Part shown: piece after piece, positions 20,249 to 30,544 of the stretch
Numbering within the stretch: the first letter of the stretch is position 1
Layout: each line of letters starts with the position of its first letter
Origin: Chrysophaeum taylorii
Taxonomy: Eukaryota > Sar > Pelagophyceae > Pelagomonadales > Pelagomonadaceae
DNA: 64,000 nt
Direction of reading: 5' to 3'
Assembly: GCA_029834535.1 (NCBI GenBank)
Contig: JAQMWT010000336.1
Span: 18,902 to 82,901 of the forward strand
Made by a program: the position numbers and the translations under genes
Notes under the pieces: model-generated
Databases searched by the model: none
The model's input: only the letters and a program-made list of their open reading frames with translations
What the model was told of the DNA's origin: nothing

Positions 20249-21301
20249 ATGAGCTGGCACATCCACTACACGACGAACAGGTCGGACATGGCGCGGTTCT
20301 ACGGTGCGTTCGTGTCGCGGTTCTCGGACGTGATCGCTCCGGGGGTGGAATGTCCGTTCGGGCCGAACTACGGCGCCAACTCATACAAGTATGTATGCTC
20401 CCTCGAGTCGGCGATCCTCGAGGGGTCGCCGTGGACGACGGCGCAGCGCGCGTTTTTCGTGCCCTTAGAGTACGCGGAGGTCGCGTGGACGTACGCCAAG
20501 CAGATTCGGGGTTATCTGGATATCTTGCTGCACCCGAATACGGGGTGCATGCACGACGACCACTCGGTGCGGGCGCAGTGGGTCGTGGAGACGACCGTCC
20601 CGACGATCAATACCCTCGAGTTTCCGCGTAACGTTCCGAGAACGGGATGCAACGACTCGTCCTGGCCCGACATGGAGCCCGCGTGCGGGTGCGTCACGCC
20701 GGTGGCGAGCGACGCGCCTCAGGACTCGTGCGGAAACTGCAACGCGAGTCTGGATTTGGCATCTTTTCCGCTCGTGTCGCCGTCTACCGCGGGTTTCGAC
20801 TGCACCGATCCGCCTCTAAGCGTCGAGTATGCGATCGACGAGTACGCCTGGGGTCAGGTCCGGTGCGGCGGCTTGTTTTTGGACCGAGATGTGGGAGACG
20901 CCGCTCCAAAGGTCAGCTACGCGGCCGCGGACGTCGACCGGTCCTATCTTTTGATGCTCGTCGACCCCGACGCCGACGCGACGGCCGCCTGGCCGGACTC
21001 CCTCGAGCCCGGCTCCCGCGCTCCCGTGCGCCACTGGCTCGTCGGAAACATTCGGGGGACCGACCTCCGCGCAGCAGCCAATTTCTCGGCGGCGACTCTC
21101 CTAACCAAACACGTCCCACCTTCCCCATCCAAGGACTCGCACCGCTTTGGCTTCTTCGTCTTCGAGCAGCCCAAGGTTCGCATCGACTACTCATTTCCTG
21201 GCTCCGCGACCAACTGGGACCCCCGCGCCTTCCTAGGCGCCCACAACTTTCGCGGCCTCTTCCCCGTTTCAGCCAACTGGATGGTCGTCTTCCGTACTTG
21301 A
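20249..21301 (+). CDS. DOPA 4,5-dioxygenase-like / PEBP fusion protein
   Basis: A 350-residue two-domain protein. Residues 1-115 fit the DOPA 4,5-dioxygenase-like family: it opens with WHIHYTTNRSDM, has CPFGPNYG, WTTAQRAFFVPLEY and LLHPNTGCMHDDHSVRAQW, with metal-ligand-type histidines. A Cys-rich linker (about 130-160, six Cys) follows. Residues about 170-350 fit the phosphatidylethanolamine-binding protein family: LLMLVDPDADA, VRHWLVGNIRG, a Pro-rich PPSPSKDSHRFGF segment and the FEQPKVRIDY end. Extradiol ring cleavage of a catechol (betalamic-acid-type chemistry) is the family reaction for the first domain; PEBPs bind anionic ligands. The combination is not one I know. Stops immediately precede the ATG in frame. 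The stop codon lies only 13 bp before a Helitron-derived repeat unit. Confidence 0.8.
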   Translation: MSWHIHYTTNRSDMARFYGAFVSRFSDVIAPGVECPFGPNYGANSYKYVCSLESAILEGSPWTTAQRAFFVPLEYAEVAWTYAKQIRGYLDILLHPNTGCMHDDHSVRAQWVVETTVPTINTLEFPRNVPRTGCNDSSWPDMEPACGCVTPVASDAPQDSCGNCNASLDLASFPLVSPSTAGFDCTDPPLSVEYAIDEYAWGQVRCGGLFLDRDVGDAAPKVSYAAADVDRSYLLMLVDPDADATAAWPDSLEPGSRAPVRHWLVGNIRGTDLRAAANFSAATLLTKHVPPSPSKDSHRFGFFVFEQPKVRIDYSFPGSATNWDPRAFLGAHNFRGLFPVSANWMVVFRT

Positions 21302-21314
21302 TAATAACTAACCA

Positions 21315-22188
21315 ACAAGTGCAGGCCAGTAAGTTCACCTAGTCCCAATCTCTAACCCCAGTAAGTTCACCTGGTCCCAGTAAGTTTCATATAAGTTCAC
21401 CTGGTCAGTAAGTTCACCTAGCTCACACCAACTCCTTTGAGCTCGTCGCTCTCGCCTCCGCCAATCTAAGCTGCTTTGATCCGCACGCGCCGCCAACCTG
21501 TGAGGGGGCTTATCGGTATTGCGCAGCACGTGTGGGGTAGGGTGGAGTCGTCGACTCAGAAGAGGATATCCTCGGGGTTGCCGATCGACAGAGAGCCACG
21601 TAGAGCTGGACGTGGCAGAAGACGGGCTTCGGAAAGAGGACGCCGACCTCGCGGGGCGTCTGGCCCTGGCTCTTGGTGATCGTTTGGCGTCGGCGGGCCT
21701 TACGGGATACAGGTTGGAGGAGCCTCGGTGACAACGACACGATCGATCATGTATCTGGTACCGTTGCAGTGGCCGTGCGACGGGTCGAGGTTGCGAAGAC
21801 TTTAAGCTCGCGATCAAAGTCAGCATGCCGTTGGTTGTCAGGGAGTTCAAAACTCGACTCTTGAGAGCGAGGCGTCGTCTTCCGACCCAACCTAGTCGGC
21901 CGAAAAGAACTCCGACGCCTCGTCTCCGGGAAAAAAAGGCCGCGGTCATGCGCGCGTTGTCAGCATCGACAACATCGTTTCGACGGGGCGTGAGAATGGC
22001 GCGCTGAAAGAGCCGCCGCGGGTCGTGGAAATAGTCTGCGAGGTCGCCGTAGACGGCTTGGAGGATCACTGTCTGGCTCTCGCGACTACCTGATCCTTAC
22101 TCTCGCGCCTACCTTATCCTTACCCTAAATCGAGGGACAAACAAACAAACAAACAAACAAACAGACAAACATCTGTCGATTAGTAGTT
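21315..22188 (-). mobile_element. Helitron-end repeat unit 1 (isolated copy)
   Basis: Begins on the + strand with ACAAGTGCAGGCCAGTAAG, a short minisatellite, then a segment that on the minus strand encodes the C-terminal part of a PIF1-family helicase (AVYGDLADYF, RAILTPR, CNGT-type and KSQGQTPREVGV, PVFCHVQLYVALCR blocks across frames), then an AAAC run and ATCTGTCGATTAGTAGTT. Sits between the DOPA/PEBP gene (stop at 21301) and the hexosaminidase gene (ATG at 22221). Confidence 0.75.
22139..22165. repeat. AAAC tetranucleotide run of the Helitron units
   Basis: AAAC/AGAC tandem run just before the ATCTGTCGATTAGTAGTT terminus. The same run, with different copy numbers, is in every unit (for example 26752-26780, 27763-27799, 31522-31558, 32562-32605, 32938-32975). 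Confidence 0.9.
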
Positions 22189-22220
22189 CGGTCCAACCAA
22201 CTCTCACTTGAGATGTTGTG

Positions 22221-23741
22221 ATGCTTCTGCTAATCATCATAATCAAGTGCAGCCTGGCCGTGTGGCCGATCCCAGCAAGGTGGTGGTCGTCGGAAGGTCG
22301 GAACGCCACGGTGGTCGTCTCGCCGCAAGACTTTTCGTTCTCCGGCGGCGGTGGAAAATCGCGGGTGCTCGCCGCGGCCTTCGAGCGATACCGGGATATT
22401 TTCTTTCCCCACTCTACTACTACTACTACCGCCGATCCTGCGGGTGTTGTCGTGGAGGTCGCAGACCCCGACGCGGAGCTGGGCGACGGAGACGAAAGGT
22501 ATTCGTTGAGAATCGTCGGGGGATGGGCGCGGTTGCGGGCCGCGACGGTATGGGGCGCGCTTCGCGGCCTCGAGACGCTCTCGCAGCTGGTGGAATTCGA
22601 CTTTGGGACTGAACGCTACACGCTCCGCGATGCTTCGATTGTCGACGGGCCGCGCTTCGCGCACCGCGGACTCCTGATCGACTGCGGGCGGCACTTCGAA
22701 CCGCTTCCGTCGCTACGTCGGCTCGTGGACGCGATGGCCTACGCCAAGCTCAACGTCCTTCATTGGCACCTCACCGAAGACGAGAGCTTTCCGATGCCGT
22801 CGCGGGTGCACCCCGAGCTCCAGGGTAAGGGTGCGTGGTCCGCGGGCGAGAAGTACGCCGTATCCGAGATCCGGAAATTCGTGGAGTACGCGAAATACAG
22901 GGGTGTGAGGGTGATTCCAGAATTCGACGTTCCGGGCCACGCGACGTCCTGGCGAAATTCGCATCCCGAGATCTTCGCTTCGGGTTGCGGTTCGGATGCG
23001 AAAAGGGGGGCCTTGGACCCGGGGAAGAACGAGACTTGGGTGCTTCTGGGATCGCAACTCGCGGATTGGGCCGCTCTTTTTAGCGATAAGTTCCTTCATC
23101 TCGGCTCGGACGAGGTCCCTTCGTCGTGCTGGAACAACTCCTTCGATCTCGAGTTTATGAAATCTCAGAATTTTTCGACCTTCGAGGACCTCTACGACTA
23201 CTTCGTCAAGCGCGTCGTCGACCTCGTCCCTTCGAGGAATCACGTCATCCTGTGGGACGAGGCCTTCCAGGACGCGACGCCCGACCCCGCCCGCGTCGTC
23301 GTCCAGAACTGGCACGACGCCACCCTCCTGCGCGACATTATTGCTGCTGGCTACCGCGCCGTGGCTTCGCCCAACGCCTACTGGTATCTCGACCACCTCG
23401 CGACCTCCTGGGAGACGATGTATGCCTTCGACCCCGCGGACGGCTTGGACGGCTTGGACGACGACGACGGCGAGGACGCCCCTCTCCTCCTCGGGGGCGA
23501 GGGGTGCATGTGGGGCGAGACGGTCGACCCCTCCGACCTCGAGCCCACCGTCTGGCCCCGCCTCGCCGCGATCGCCGAACGGCTCTGGAGCCCGCGAAAT
23601 CTCACCGCCGATACCCAAATGGCCGAGCCGCGCCTCCGCGCCTTTCGCTGCCTCTTGCTGGCGCGCGGCGTCCGCGCAGGCCTCGTCAATTCCTCCCTCG
23701 CCCGTTCCCCCCCCCCAAACCCCGGCCGCTGCGACCAGTAG
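22221..23741 (+). CDS. Beta-N-acetylhexosaminidase (GH20)
   Basis: Removes terminal N-acetylglucosamine/galactosamine from glycans in lysosome-like vesicles or outside the cell. The 506-residue product starts at the ATG at 22221 (a GTG precedes it), with the signal peptide MLLLIIIIKCSLAVW. A short N-terminal alpha/beta domain contains ATVWGALRGLETLSQL, then the TIM barrel: FAHRGLLIDCGRHF, LHWHLTEDESFP, VIPEFDVPGHATSW, the catalytic pair HLGSDEV (Asp297, Glu298) and WGETVDP near the C-terminus, with the WPRLAAIAERLWS end motif. Length and order are normal. An Asp-rich insert (about residues 405-420) and a Thr run (near 64-70) are local oddities. Several N-x-S/T sites fit secretion. It is 33 bp from the end of Helitron unit 1. 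Confidence 0.95.
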   Translation: MLLLIIIIKCSLAVWPIPARWWSSEGRNATVVVSPQDFSFSGGGGKSRVLAAAFERYRDIFFPHSTTTTTADPAGVVVEVADPDAELGDGDERYSLRIVGGWARLRAATVWGALRGLETLSQLVEFDFGTERYTLRDASIVDGPRFAHRGLLIDCGRHFEPLPSLRRLVDAMAYAKLNVLHWHLTEDESFPMPSRVHPELQGKGAWSAGEKYAVSEIRKFVEYAKYRGVRVIPEFDVPGHATSWRNSHPEIFASGCGSDAKRGALDPGKNETWVLLGSQLADWAALFSDKFLHLGSDEVPSSCWNNSFDLEFMKSQNFSTFEDLYDYFVKRVVDLVPSRNHVILWDEAFQDATPDPARVVVQNWHDATLLRDIIAAGYRAVASPNAYWYLDHLATSWETMYAFDPADGLDGLDDDDGEDAPLLLGGEGCMWGETVDPSDLEPTVWPRLAAIAERLWSPRNLTADTQMAEPRLRAFRCLLLARGVRAGLVNSSLARSPPPNPGRCDQ

Positions 23742-24846
23742 TACTAGTACACGAAGCGTCGTCGAGTGCCAAGGTCTCAAGGCGGCGCGAGAGAGAAGTG
23801 GGGCCGACGCGCCGGTGTTCGTTCGCGAACTTTCACAAAGGAAAGCCCGTCCGCGAATTCGCTTCTTTGATTCTTCTTCGAAAGAGCACCGCTCGAGCCC
23901 GACGCTCGTGCCACGAACGAGGCGGCGCCTTGCCTTGGTCGCCGCGTTCCCTCGACGACGACTAAGCTGCTGCCATGCGACGGGGCCGCAAGAGCGAGAT
24001 AGTCAACTCTCGAGAGGATGCCTTCCTCCGAGGTGTTTGAAATGGTGCTTGCCGATCCTGCACAACGCGCGGATCGCTGAGCCGCGTGCTGTGTCGTCAT
24101 CCCTGAACTCGGGCTGCTGGCGTACGATCGTATCACGGTCAGCATTATCGTCGATTTGATTTGATTTGATTTGTGGGGCGAGTGAAGAGCACCATCTCTG
24201 AACTTTTCTGAACGCTTAATTCGTTCTCACAAATTGACACAAGAGCGCGCCAACCCGTTTTTGCAGCAAAAGACGATTCGGCCTTTTGACGCGCTCGATG
24301 CCAATCCCCGCAATCCCGGGAACGTACGGGTGTAGTCTGTCGTTGCTTTCGTGTTGGACGGTAGTCCGCCCGCTCCGCCCGGAATTTGGAAGCAGACAAT
24401 CGCGTTCAGCATGTTGTGGACGATGTTCGCCCATTTCAATCGTCGGAGAATCGCCGCTGCGAGTAAAATCCCACCTCCTTGTGAAGCACGCGCGTAAGCC
24501 AGATCGTGACATGCCCGCTGATCGAGCTCGCGTTCGACGGGGGAGACTCTTCTAATCCCGGCGACTCATCCGCCTCTAGTCTCATTTCGTTTTATTTTGT
24601 GGCTCCTCGCCGATTCTGGCGGTGATTACTCGTGTAGCTGGCGACACGAGAGGAGGTCGATGCGACGTCGAATAAGTGACGCATGTCGCCTGCGACGTGT
24701 TGTTTCTTCCCGCTGCTAGTGTGTGTGTGCCCCCGCGCCTTGTGTAGTAGTTGGGCTACACTTTGAAAGCCTAAACCCCTAGGGTATTATTTAATTGTTT
24801 TCGTTCCTCAAAGTAGTGTCAGGATTAGGGTTGTAATATTATTGCT
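23742..24846. other. Intergenic region, no gene seen
   Basis: No recognisable coding signal. It contains a GATTT tandem run at about 24153-24172. The right part is AT-richer and precedes the cupin gene. Confidence 0.45.
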
Positions 24847-25269
24847 ATGTTATTCTTCTTCTCGGTCCTCGCTGGCTTGAAGCAGCAGGCGAGGCCCAAG
24901 ACAGCGCTGCGATTTGAGCTCGTGGGCTTCCCCAGGGACGAACCTATCGATGTCGTGCGACAGCCGGAACAAGCATGGCTCGAGGAGAAGGGCGTCTTCG
25001 GCTGGGATACCTGGACCGCCGACAGCGACGAGAGCTGGGGCTACACCTCGGCGGAGCAGTGTTATGTGCTCGAAGGCGAAGCGACAATCGTCCCCGACGA
25101 CGACCGGGCGCCCGTCACTCTTACCAAGGGAGACTTTGCGAGACTTCCCGCGGGATTGCAGTGCACCTGGGAAGTCAAGGCGCCACTCAAGAAGCACGTC
25201 TTGTACGAGCTTCTCGACGACGGCTGGCCGACCACCTGGCAGCCTGAGGACGAGGACGACGACCACTAG
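24847..25269 (+). CDS. Small cupin (Cupin_3, ureidoglycine aminohydrolase-like) protein
   Basis: A 140-residue single-domain protein. After a short hydrophobic N-terminus (MLFFFSVLAGL) and a basic stretch it shows the Cupin_3 pattern: KGVFGWDTWTADSDES, AEQCYVLEGEATIVPDD, GDFARLPAGLQCTWEV. This family is found as small stand-alone proteins in plants and algae. The fold is a beta barrel; metal ligands are not evident beyond the Cys/Glu of the QCYVLEG strand, so the catalytic role is open. The C-terminus is acidic (DEDDDH). The protein could be secreted or plastid-directed. Its 3' end lies about 190 bp from the start of the Helitron array. Confidence 0.85.
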   Translation: MLFFFSVLAGLKQQARPKTALRFELVGFPRDEPIDVVRQPEQAWLEEKGVFGWDTWTADSDESWGYTSAEQCYVLEGEATIVPDDDRAPVTLTKGDFARLPAGLQCTWEVKAPLKKHVLYELLDDGWPTTWQPEDEDDDH

Positions 25270-25458
25270 AAATCTCGGGGTACTGCCATTCAGCTAAGTG
25301 TACTCTAGTTTTGGAGCCCGAGCTCAATGAACGGATGCTTGTAGAAGCGTTCGTGTAGCGAACAAGTGCTTGTGGATGCAGCCTTGCTGGTGTCAACGCC
25401 GACGGGCCTGCACACTGATTACAAGCACGTTCGACCATAAACCACAGCATAGTGCGCA

Positions 25459-26803
25459 ACAAGTTCAGGCCAGTAAGTTCACCTAGTCCCAATCTCTAAC
25501 CCCAGCATTTTCACCCCATTAAGTTCACCTAGTCCCAATCTCTAACCCCAGTAACAGGGTCGGATAAGAAAGTTCGTACGAGCCGTTAACTATGTTTCAG
25601 TTTGTACTAAGACATACTCAACGGATCGCTGAGCTATGTTCATTTGTACTCAAGCAGTATGTGCCCCCACGCCGCGAGATCGTCGCGATGGAACTAGTCC
25701 CCATAGTGAAGTCGGCATCCTTTCGTCCCCTCACGCAAAAAAAGGAAAAAGCCCACGCGTTGTAGGACCCGTCGTTGCGGCGCGGGCTAGTCTCGTTTTC
25801 TTATCCGACCCTACCAGTAAATTCGGCGTAAACCCAATCTCTATAGCTCGGAGTAAACCCACACCCACTCACCCCACTCTCCTTTGAGCTCGTCGCTCTC
25901 ACCCCCGCCAATCTAAGCTGCTTTGATCCGCACACGCCCCTAAGCTTTGAGTTTATTCTAAAAGCCCCAGTAAGTTTGCACTTGGTCTCAGTAAGTTCAC
26001 CTGGTCACTAAGTTCACCTAATCCCAATCTCTAACCCCAGTAAGTTCACCTGGTTCCAGTAAGTTCACCTGGTCCCAGTAAGTTCACCTACAGTGCGCGT
26101 GTAGACGCCGGGAGGGGGCTTATCGGTATTGCGCAGCACGTGTGGGGTAGTATGGAGTCGTCGACCCAGAAGAGCATATCCTCGGGGTTGCCGATCGACA
26201 GAGAGCCATGTAGAGCTAGCTGGACGTGGCAGAAGACGGGCTTCGCCAAGAGGACGCCGACCTCGCGGGGCGTCTGGCCCTGGCTCTTGGTGGTCGTTTG
26301 GCGTCGACGGGCCTTAAGGGATACAGGTTGGAGGAGCCTCGGTGACAACGACACGATCGATCATGTATCTGGTACCGTTGCAGTGGCCGTGCGACGGGTC
26401 GAGGTTGCGAAGACTTTAAGCTCGCGATCAAAGTCAGCATGCCGTTGGTTGTCAGGGAGTTGAAAACTCTACTGTAAAGAGCGAGGCGTCGTCTTCCGAC
26501 CCAGCCTAGTCAGCCAAAAAGAACTCCGACGCCTCGTCTCCGGGAAAAAAAGGCCGCGGTCATGCGCGCGTTGTCAGCATCGACAACATCGTTTCGACGG
26601 GGCGTGAGAATGGCGCGCTGAAAGAGCCGCCGCGGGTCGTGGAAATAGTCTGCGAGGTCGCCGTAGACGGCTTGGAGGATCACTGTCTGGCTCTCGCGCC
26701 TACCTGATCCTTACTCTCGCGCCTACCTGATCCTTACCCTAAATCGAGGGACAAACAAACAGACAAACAGACAGACAAACATCTGTCGATTAGTAGTTAG
26801 GAA
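25459..26803 (-). mobile_element. Helitron-end repeat unit 2 (interrupted by a MITE)
   Basis: The first unit of the main array. Left end with the CAGTAAGTTCACC minisatellite, helicase C-terminal segment on the minus strand (core about 26108-26700), AAAC/AGAC run and ATCTGTCGATTAGTAGTT end. A 257-bp inverted-repeat element (25556-25812) is inserted in the minisatellite. Without it the unit is about 1.09 kb. Confidence 0.8.
25556..25812. mobile_element. MITE-like element with 16-bp perfect terminal inverted repeats
   Basis: AGGGTCGGATAAGAAA at the left end is repeated as its exact reverse complement at the right end. The 257-bp interior has no coding capacity. Flanks are minisatellite DNA, so the insertion post-dates it. 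A target-site duplication could not be fixed with certainty because the flanks are themselves repetitive. Confidence 0.75.
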
Positions 26804-26804
26804 G

Positions 26805-27819
26805 ACAAGTGCAGGCCAGTAAGTTCACCTAGTCCCAATCTCTAACCCCAGTAAGTTCACCTGGTCCCAGTAAGTTCACCTAGTCCCAATCTCTAACCCC
26901 AGTAAGTTCGGCGTAAGCCAGTCGTGCTCACAGTGAGTCACACCCTCACCACTTCTAAGCTCGTCGCTCTCTTCGCAATCTAATGGGCTGATCCACACGC
27001 CGCTGGCCTTTGCGTTCACTCTAAAAACCCCAGTAAGTTCACCTGTCCCCAGTAAGTTCACCTGGTCACTAAGTTCACCTACCCAATCTCAAACCCCAGT
27101 GCAGTGCCAGTCACCTCAGTGCGCGTGTAGACGCCGGGAGGGCTTATCGGTATTGCGCAGCACGGGGTAGGGTGGAGTCGTCGACCCAGATGGGTATATC
27201 CACGGGGATGCCGATAGACAGAGAGCCACGTAGAGCTAGACGTGGCAGAAGACGGGCTTGGGCAAGAGGACGCAGACCTCGCGGGGCGTTTGGCCCTGGC
27301 TCTTGTTGATCGTTTGGCGTCGGCGGGCCTTGGGGATACAGGTTGGAGGAGCCTCGGTGACACGACACGATCGATCATGTATCTGGTACCGTTGCAGGGG
27401 CCGTGCGACGGGTCGAGGTTGCGAAGACTTTAAGCTCGCGATCAAAGTCAGCATGCCGTTGGTTGTCAGGGAGTTGAAAACTCTACTGTAAAGAGCGAGG
27501 CGTCGTCTTCCGACCCAGCCTAGTCAGCCGAAAAGAACTCCGACGCCTCGTCTCCGGGAAAAAAAGGCCGCGGTCATGCGCGCGTTGTCAGCATCGACAA
27601 CATCGTTTCGACGGGGCGTGAGAATGGCGCGCTGAAAGAGCCGCCGCGGGTCGTGGAAATAGTCTGCGAGGTCGCCGTAGACGGCTTGGAGGATCACTGT
27701 CTGGCTCTCGCGCCTACCTGATCCTTACTCTCGGGCCTACCTGATCCTTACCCTAAATCGAGGGACAAACAAACAAACAAACAAACAAACAGACAAACAT
27801 CTGTCGATTAGTAGTTAAG
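26805..27819 (-). mobile_element. Helitron-end repeat unit 3
   Basis: Same structure as unit 2, length about 1.01 kb. Core (GGGCTTATCGGTATTGCG) near 27138; terminal GTCGATTAGTAGTT near 27803-27816. Confidence 0.8.
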
Positions 27820-28831
27820 ACAAGTGCAGGCCAGTAAGTTCACCTATCTCTAACCCCAGTAAGTTCACCTGGTCCCAGTAAGTTCACCTGGTCAGTAAGT
27901 TCACCTAGTCCCAATCTCTAACCCCAGTAAGTTTGGCGTAAACCCACTCGTGCTCACACCCACTCTCCCAAGGGTGAAGTCGTCGCGCCACCTGCAACTT
28001 TGCATCCACACCCCGCTAACTTTGCGTTTACTAAAACCCCCAGTAAGTTCACACGGTCCAGTAAGTTCACCTGGTCACTATATTCACCTAGTCCCAATCT
28101 CAAACCCCAGTAAGTTCACCTGGTCCCGTAAGTTCACCCAGTGCGCGTGTAGACGCCGGGAGGGCTTATCGGTATTGCGCAGCACGTGTGGGGTAGGGTG
28201 GAGTCGTCGACTCAGAAGAGCATATCGGGTTGCCGATCGACAGAGAGCCACGTAGAGCTGGACGTGGCAGAAGACGGGCTTGGGCAAGAGGACGCCGACC
28301 TCGCGGGGCGTCTGGCCCTGGCTCTTGTTGATCGTTTGGCGTCGGCGGGCCTTAAGGGATACAGGTTGGAGGAGCCTCGGTGACAACGACACGATCGATC
28401 ATGTATCTGGTACCGTTGCAGTGGCCGTGCGACGGGTCGAGGTTGCGAAGACTTAAGCTCGCGATCAAAGTCAGCATGCCGTTGGTTGTCAGGGAGTTGA
28501 AAACTCGACTGTAAAGCGAGGCGTCGTCTTCCGACCCAGCCTAGTCAGCCGAAAAGAACTCCGACGCCTCGTCTCCGGAAAAAAAGGCCGCGGTCATGCG
28601 CGCGTTGTCAGCATCGACAACATCGTTTCGACGGGGCGTGAGAATGGCGCGCTGAAAGAGCCGCCGCGGGTCGTGGAAATAGTCTGCGAGGTCGCCTTAG
28701 ACGGCGAGGATCACTGTCTGGCTCTCGCGCCTACCTGATCCTTACTCTCGCGCCTACCTGATCCTTACCCTAAATCGAGGGACAAACAAACAAACAAACA
28801 GACAAACATCTGTCGATTAGTAGTTAGGAAG
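27820..28831 (-). mobile_element. Helitron-end repeat unit 4
   Basis: About 1.01 kb, core near 28162, same order of minisatellite, helicase C-terminal segment, short motif run and terminus. Small deletions relative to unit 3 (for example in the CTCGGGGTTGCC block). Confidence 0.8.
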
Positions 28832-29777
28832 ACAAGTGCAGGCCAGTAAGTTCGCCAGTTCACAGTCCCATCTCTAACCCCAGTAAGTTCGGCGTAGCCT
28901 CACAGTGGTCACACCGCCACCCTTCTCCTTGAGCTCGTCGCCTCCGCCGCCAATAGTGCTTTGATCCGCACGCCGCTGGCCGCGTTCACTCTAAAAACCC
29001 CAGTAAGTTCATGGTCCCAGTAAGTTCTTGGTACAGGTCACCTCCAATCTAAACCCGGCTGCGGTCCAGGCAGGTCTTTTGTAAGTGCGCGTGTAGACGC
29101 CGGAGGGCTTATCGGTATTGCGCAGCACGTGGGGTAGGGTGGAGTCGTCGACCAGATGGCGTATCTCGCGGTTGCCGATCGACAGAGAGCCACGTAGAGC
29201 TGGACATGGCAGAAGACGGGCTTGGGCAAGAGGACGCCGACCTCGCGGCCCTGGCTCTTGGTGATCGTTTGGCGTCGGCGGGCCTTGAGGGATACAGGTT
29301 GGAGGAGCCTCGGTGACAACGACACGATCGATCATGTATCTGGTACCGTTGCAGTGGCCGTGCGACGGGTCGAGGTTGCGAAGACTTTAAGCTCGCGATC
29401 AAAGTCAGCATGCCGTTGGTTGTCAGGGAGTTGAAAACTCTACTGTAAAGAGCGAGGCGTCGTCTTCCGACCCAGCCTAGTCAGCCAAAAAGAACTCCGA
29501 CGCCTCGTCTCCGGGAAAAAAAAGGCCGCGGTCATGCGCGCGTTGTCAGCATCGACAACATCGTTTCGACGGGGCGTGAGAATGGCGCGCTGAAAGAGCC
29601 GCCGCGGGTCGTGGAAATAGTCTGCGAGGTCGCCGTAGACGGCTTGGAGGATCACTGTCTGGCTCTCGCGCCTACCTGATCCTTACTCTCGCGCCTACCT
29701 GATCCTTACCCTAAATCGAGGGACAAACAAACAAACAAACAAACAAACAGACAAACATCTGTCGATTAGTAGTTAAG
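28832..29777 (-). mobile_element. Helitron-end repeat unit 5
   Basis: About 0.95 kb. The minisatellite is shortened and more diverged, and a small deletion removes part of the CGGGGCGTCTGG block. The right half is nearly identical to units 3 and 4. Confidence 0.8.
29440..29655 (-). pseudogene. Helitron PIF1-helicase C-terminal fragment (representative, unit 5)
   Basis: On the minus strand the frame reads MILQAVYGDLADYFHDP then RRLFQRAILTPR, matching the region just before the C-terminal motifs of PIF1-like Helitron helicases. Further along the same unit, in shifted frames, are the CNGTRYMI-type segment and KSQGQ, PVFCHVQLYVALCRS. Every unit carries the same piece with the same frameshift pattern, so all derive from one already broken end. 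Confidence 0.7.
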
Positions 29778-30544
29778 ACAAGTGCAGGCCAGTAAGTTCA
29801 CCTATCTCTAACCCCAGTAAGTTCACCTGGTCCCAGTAAGTTCACCTGGTCAGTAAGTTCACCTAGTCCCAATCTCTAACCCCAGTAAGTTCATCGGTAT
29901 TGCGCAGCACGTGGGGTAGGGTGGAGTCGTCGACTCAGAAGAGCATATCCTCGGGTGGCCGATCGACAGAGAGCCGTAGCTGGACGTGACAGAAGACGGG
30001 CTTGGGCAAGAGGACGCCGACCTCGCGGGGCGTCTGGCCCTGGCTCTTGTTGATCGTATGGCGTCGGCGGGCCTTAAGGATACAGGTTGGAGGAGCCTCG
30101 GTGACACGACACGATCGATCGTGCTGGTACCGTTGCAGTGGCCGTGCGACGGGTCGAGGTTGCGAAGACCTAAGCTCGCGCTCAAAGTCAGCATCCGTTG
30201 GTTGTCAGGGGTTGAAAGGAAACTGTAAAGCGAGGCGTCGTCTTCCGACCCAGCCTAGTCAGCCGAAAAGAACTCCGACGCCTCGTCTCCGGGAAAAAAA
30301 GGCCGCGGTCATGCGCGCGTTGTCAGCACAACATCGTTTCGACGGGGCGTGAGAATGGCGCGCTGAAAGAGCCGCCGCGGGTCGTGGAAATAGTCTGCGA
30401 GGTCGCCGTAGACGGCGTGGAGGATCACTTCGCGGCTCTCGCGCCTACCTGATCCTTATTCTTGCGCCTACCTGATCCTCCTAAATCGAGGGACAAACAA
30501 ACAGACAAACAGACAGACAAACAATGAATCGATTAGTTAGGAAG
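29778..30544 (-). mobile_element. Helitron-end repeat unit 6 (short)
   Basis: About 0.77 kb, with the middle part of the minisatellite deleted: the AGTAAGTTCA run joins directly to TCGGTATTGCG near 29893. The minus strand retains LRNLDPSHGHCNGT, the helicase motif that best identifies the family. Confidence 0.8.

Noticed and set aside
20119-20631. 170-codon forward frame overlapping the DOPA/PEBP gene
   Set aside because: Its first 25 residues may be a leader, but the rest is an out-of-frame shadow of the dioxygenase domain.
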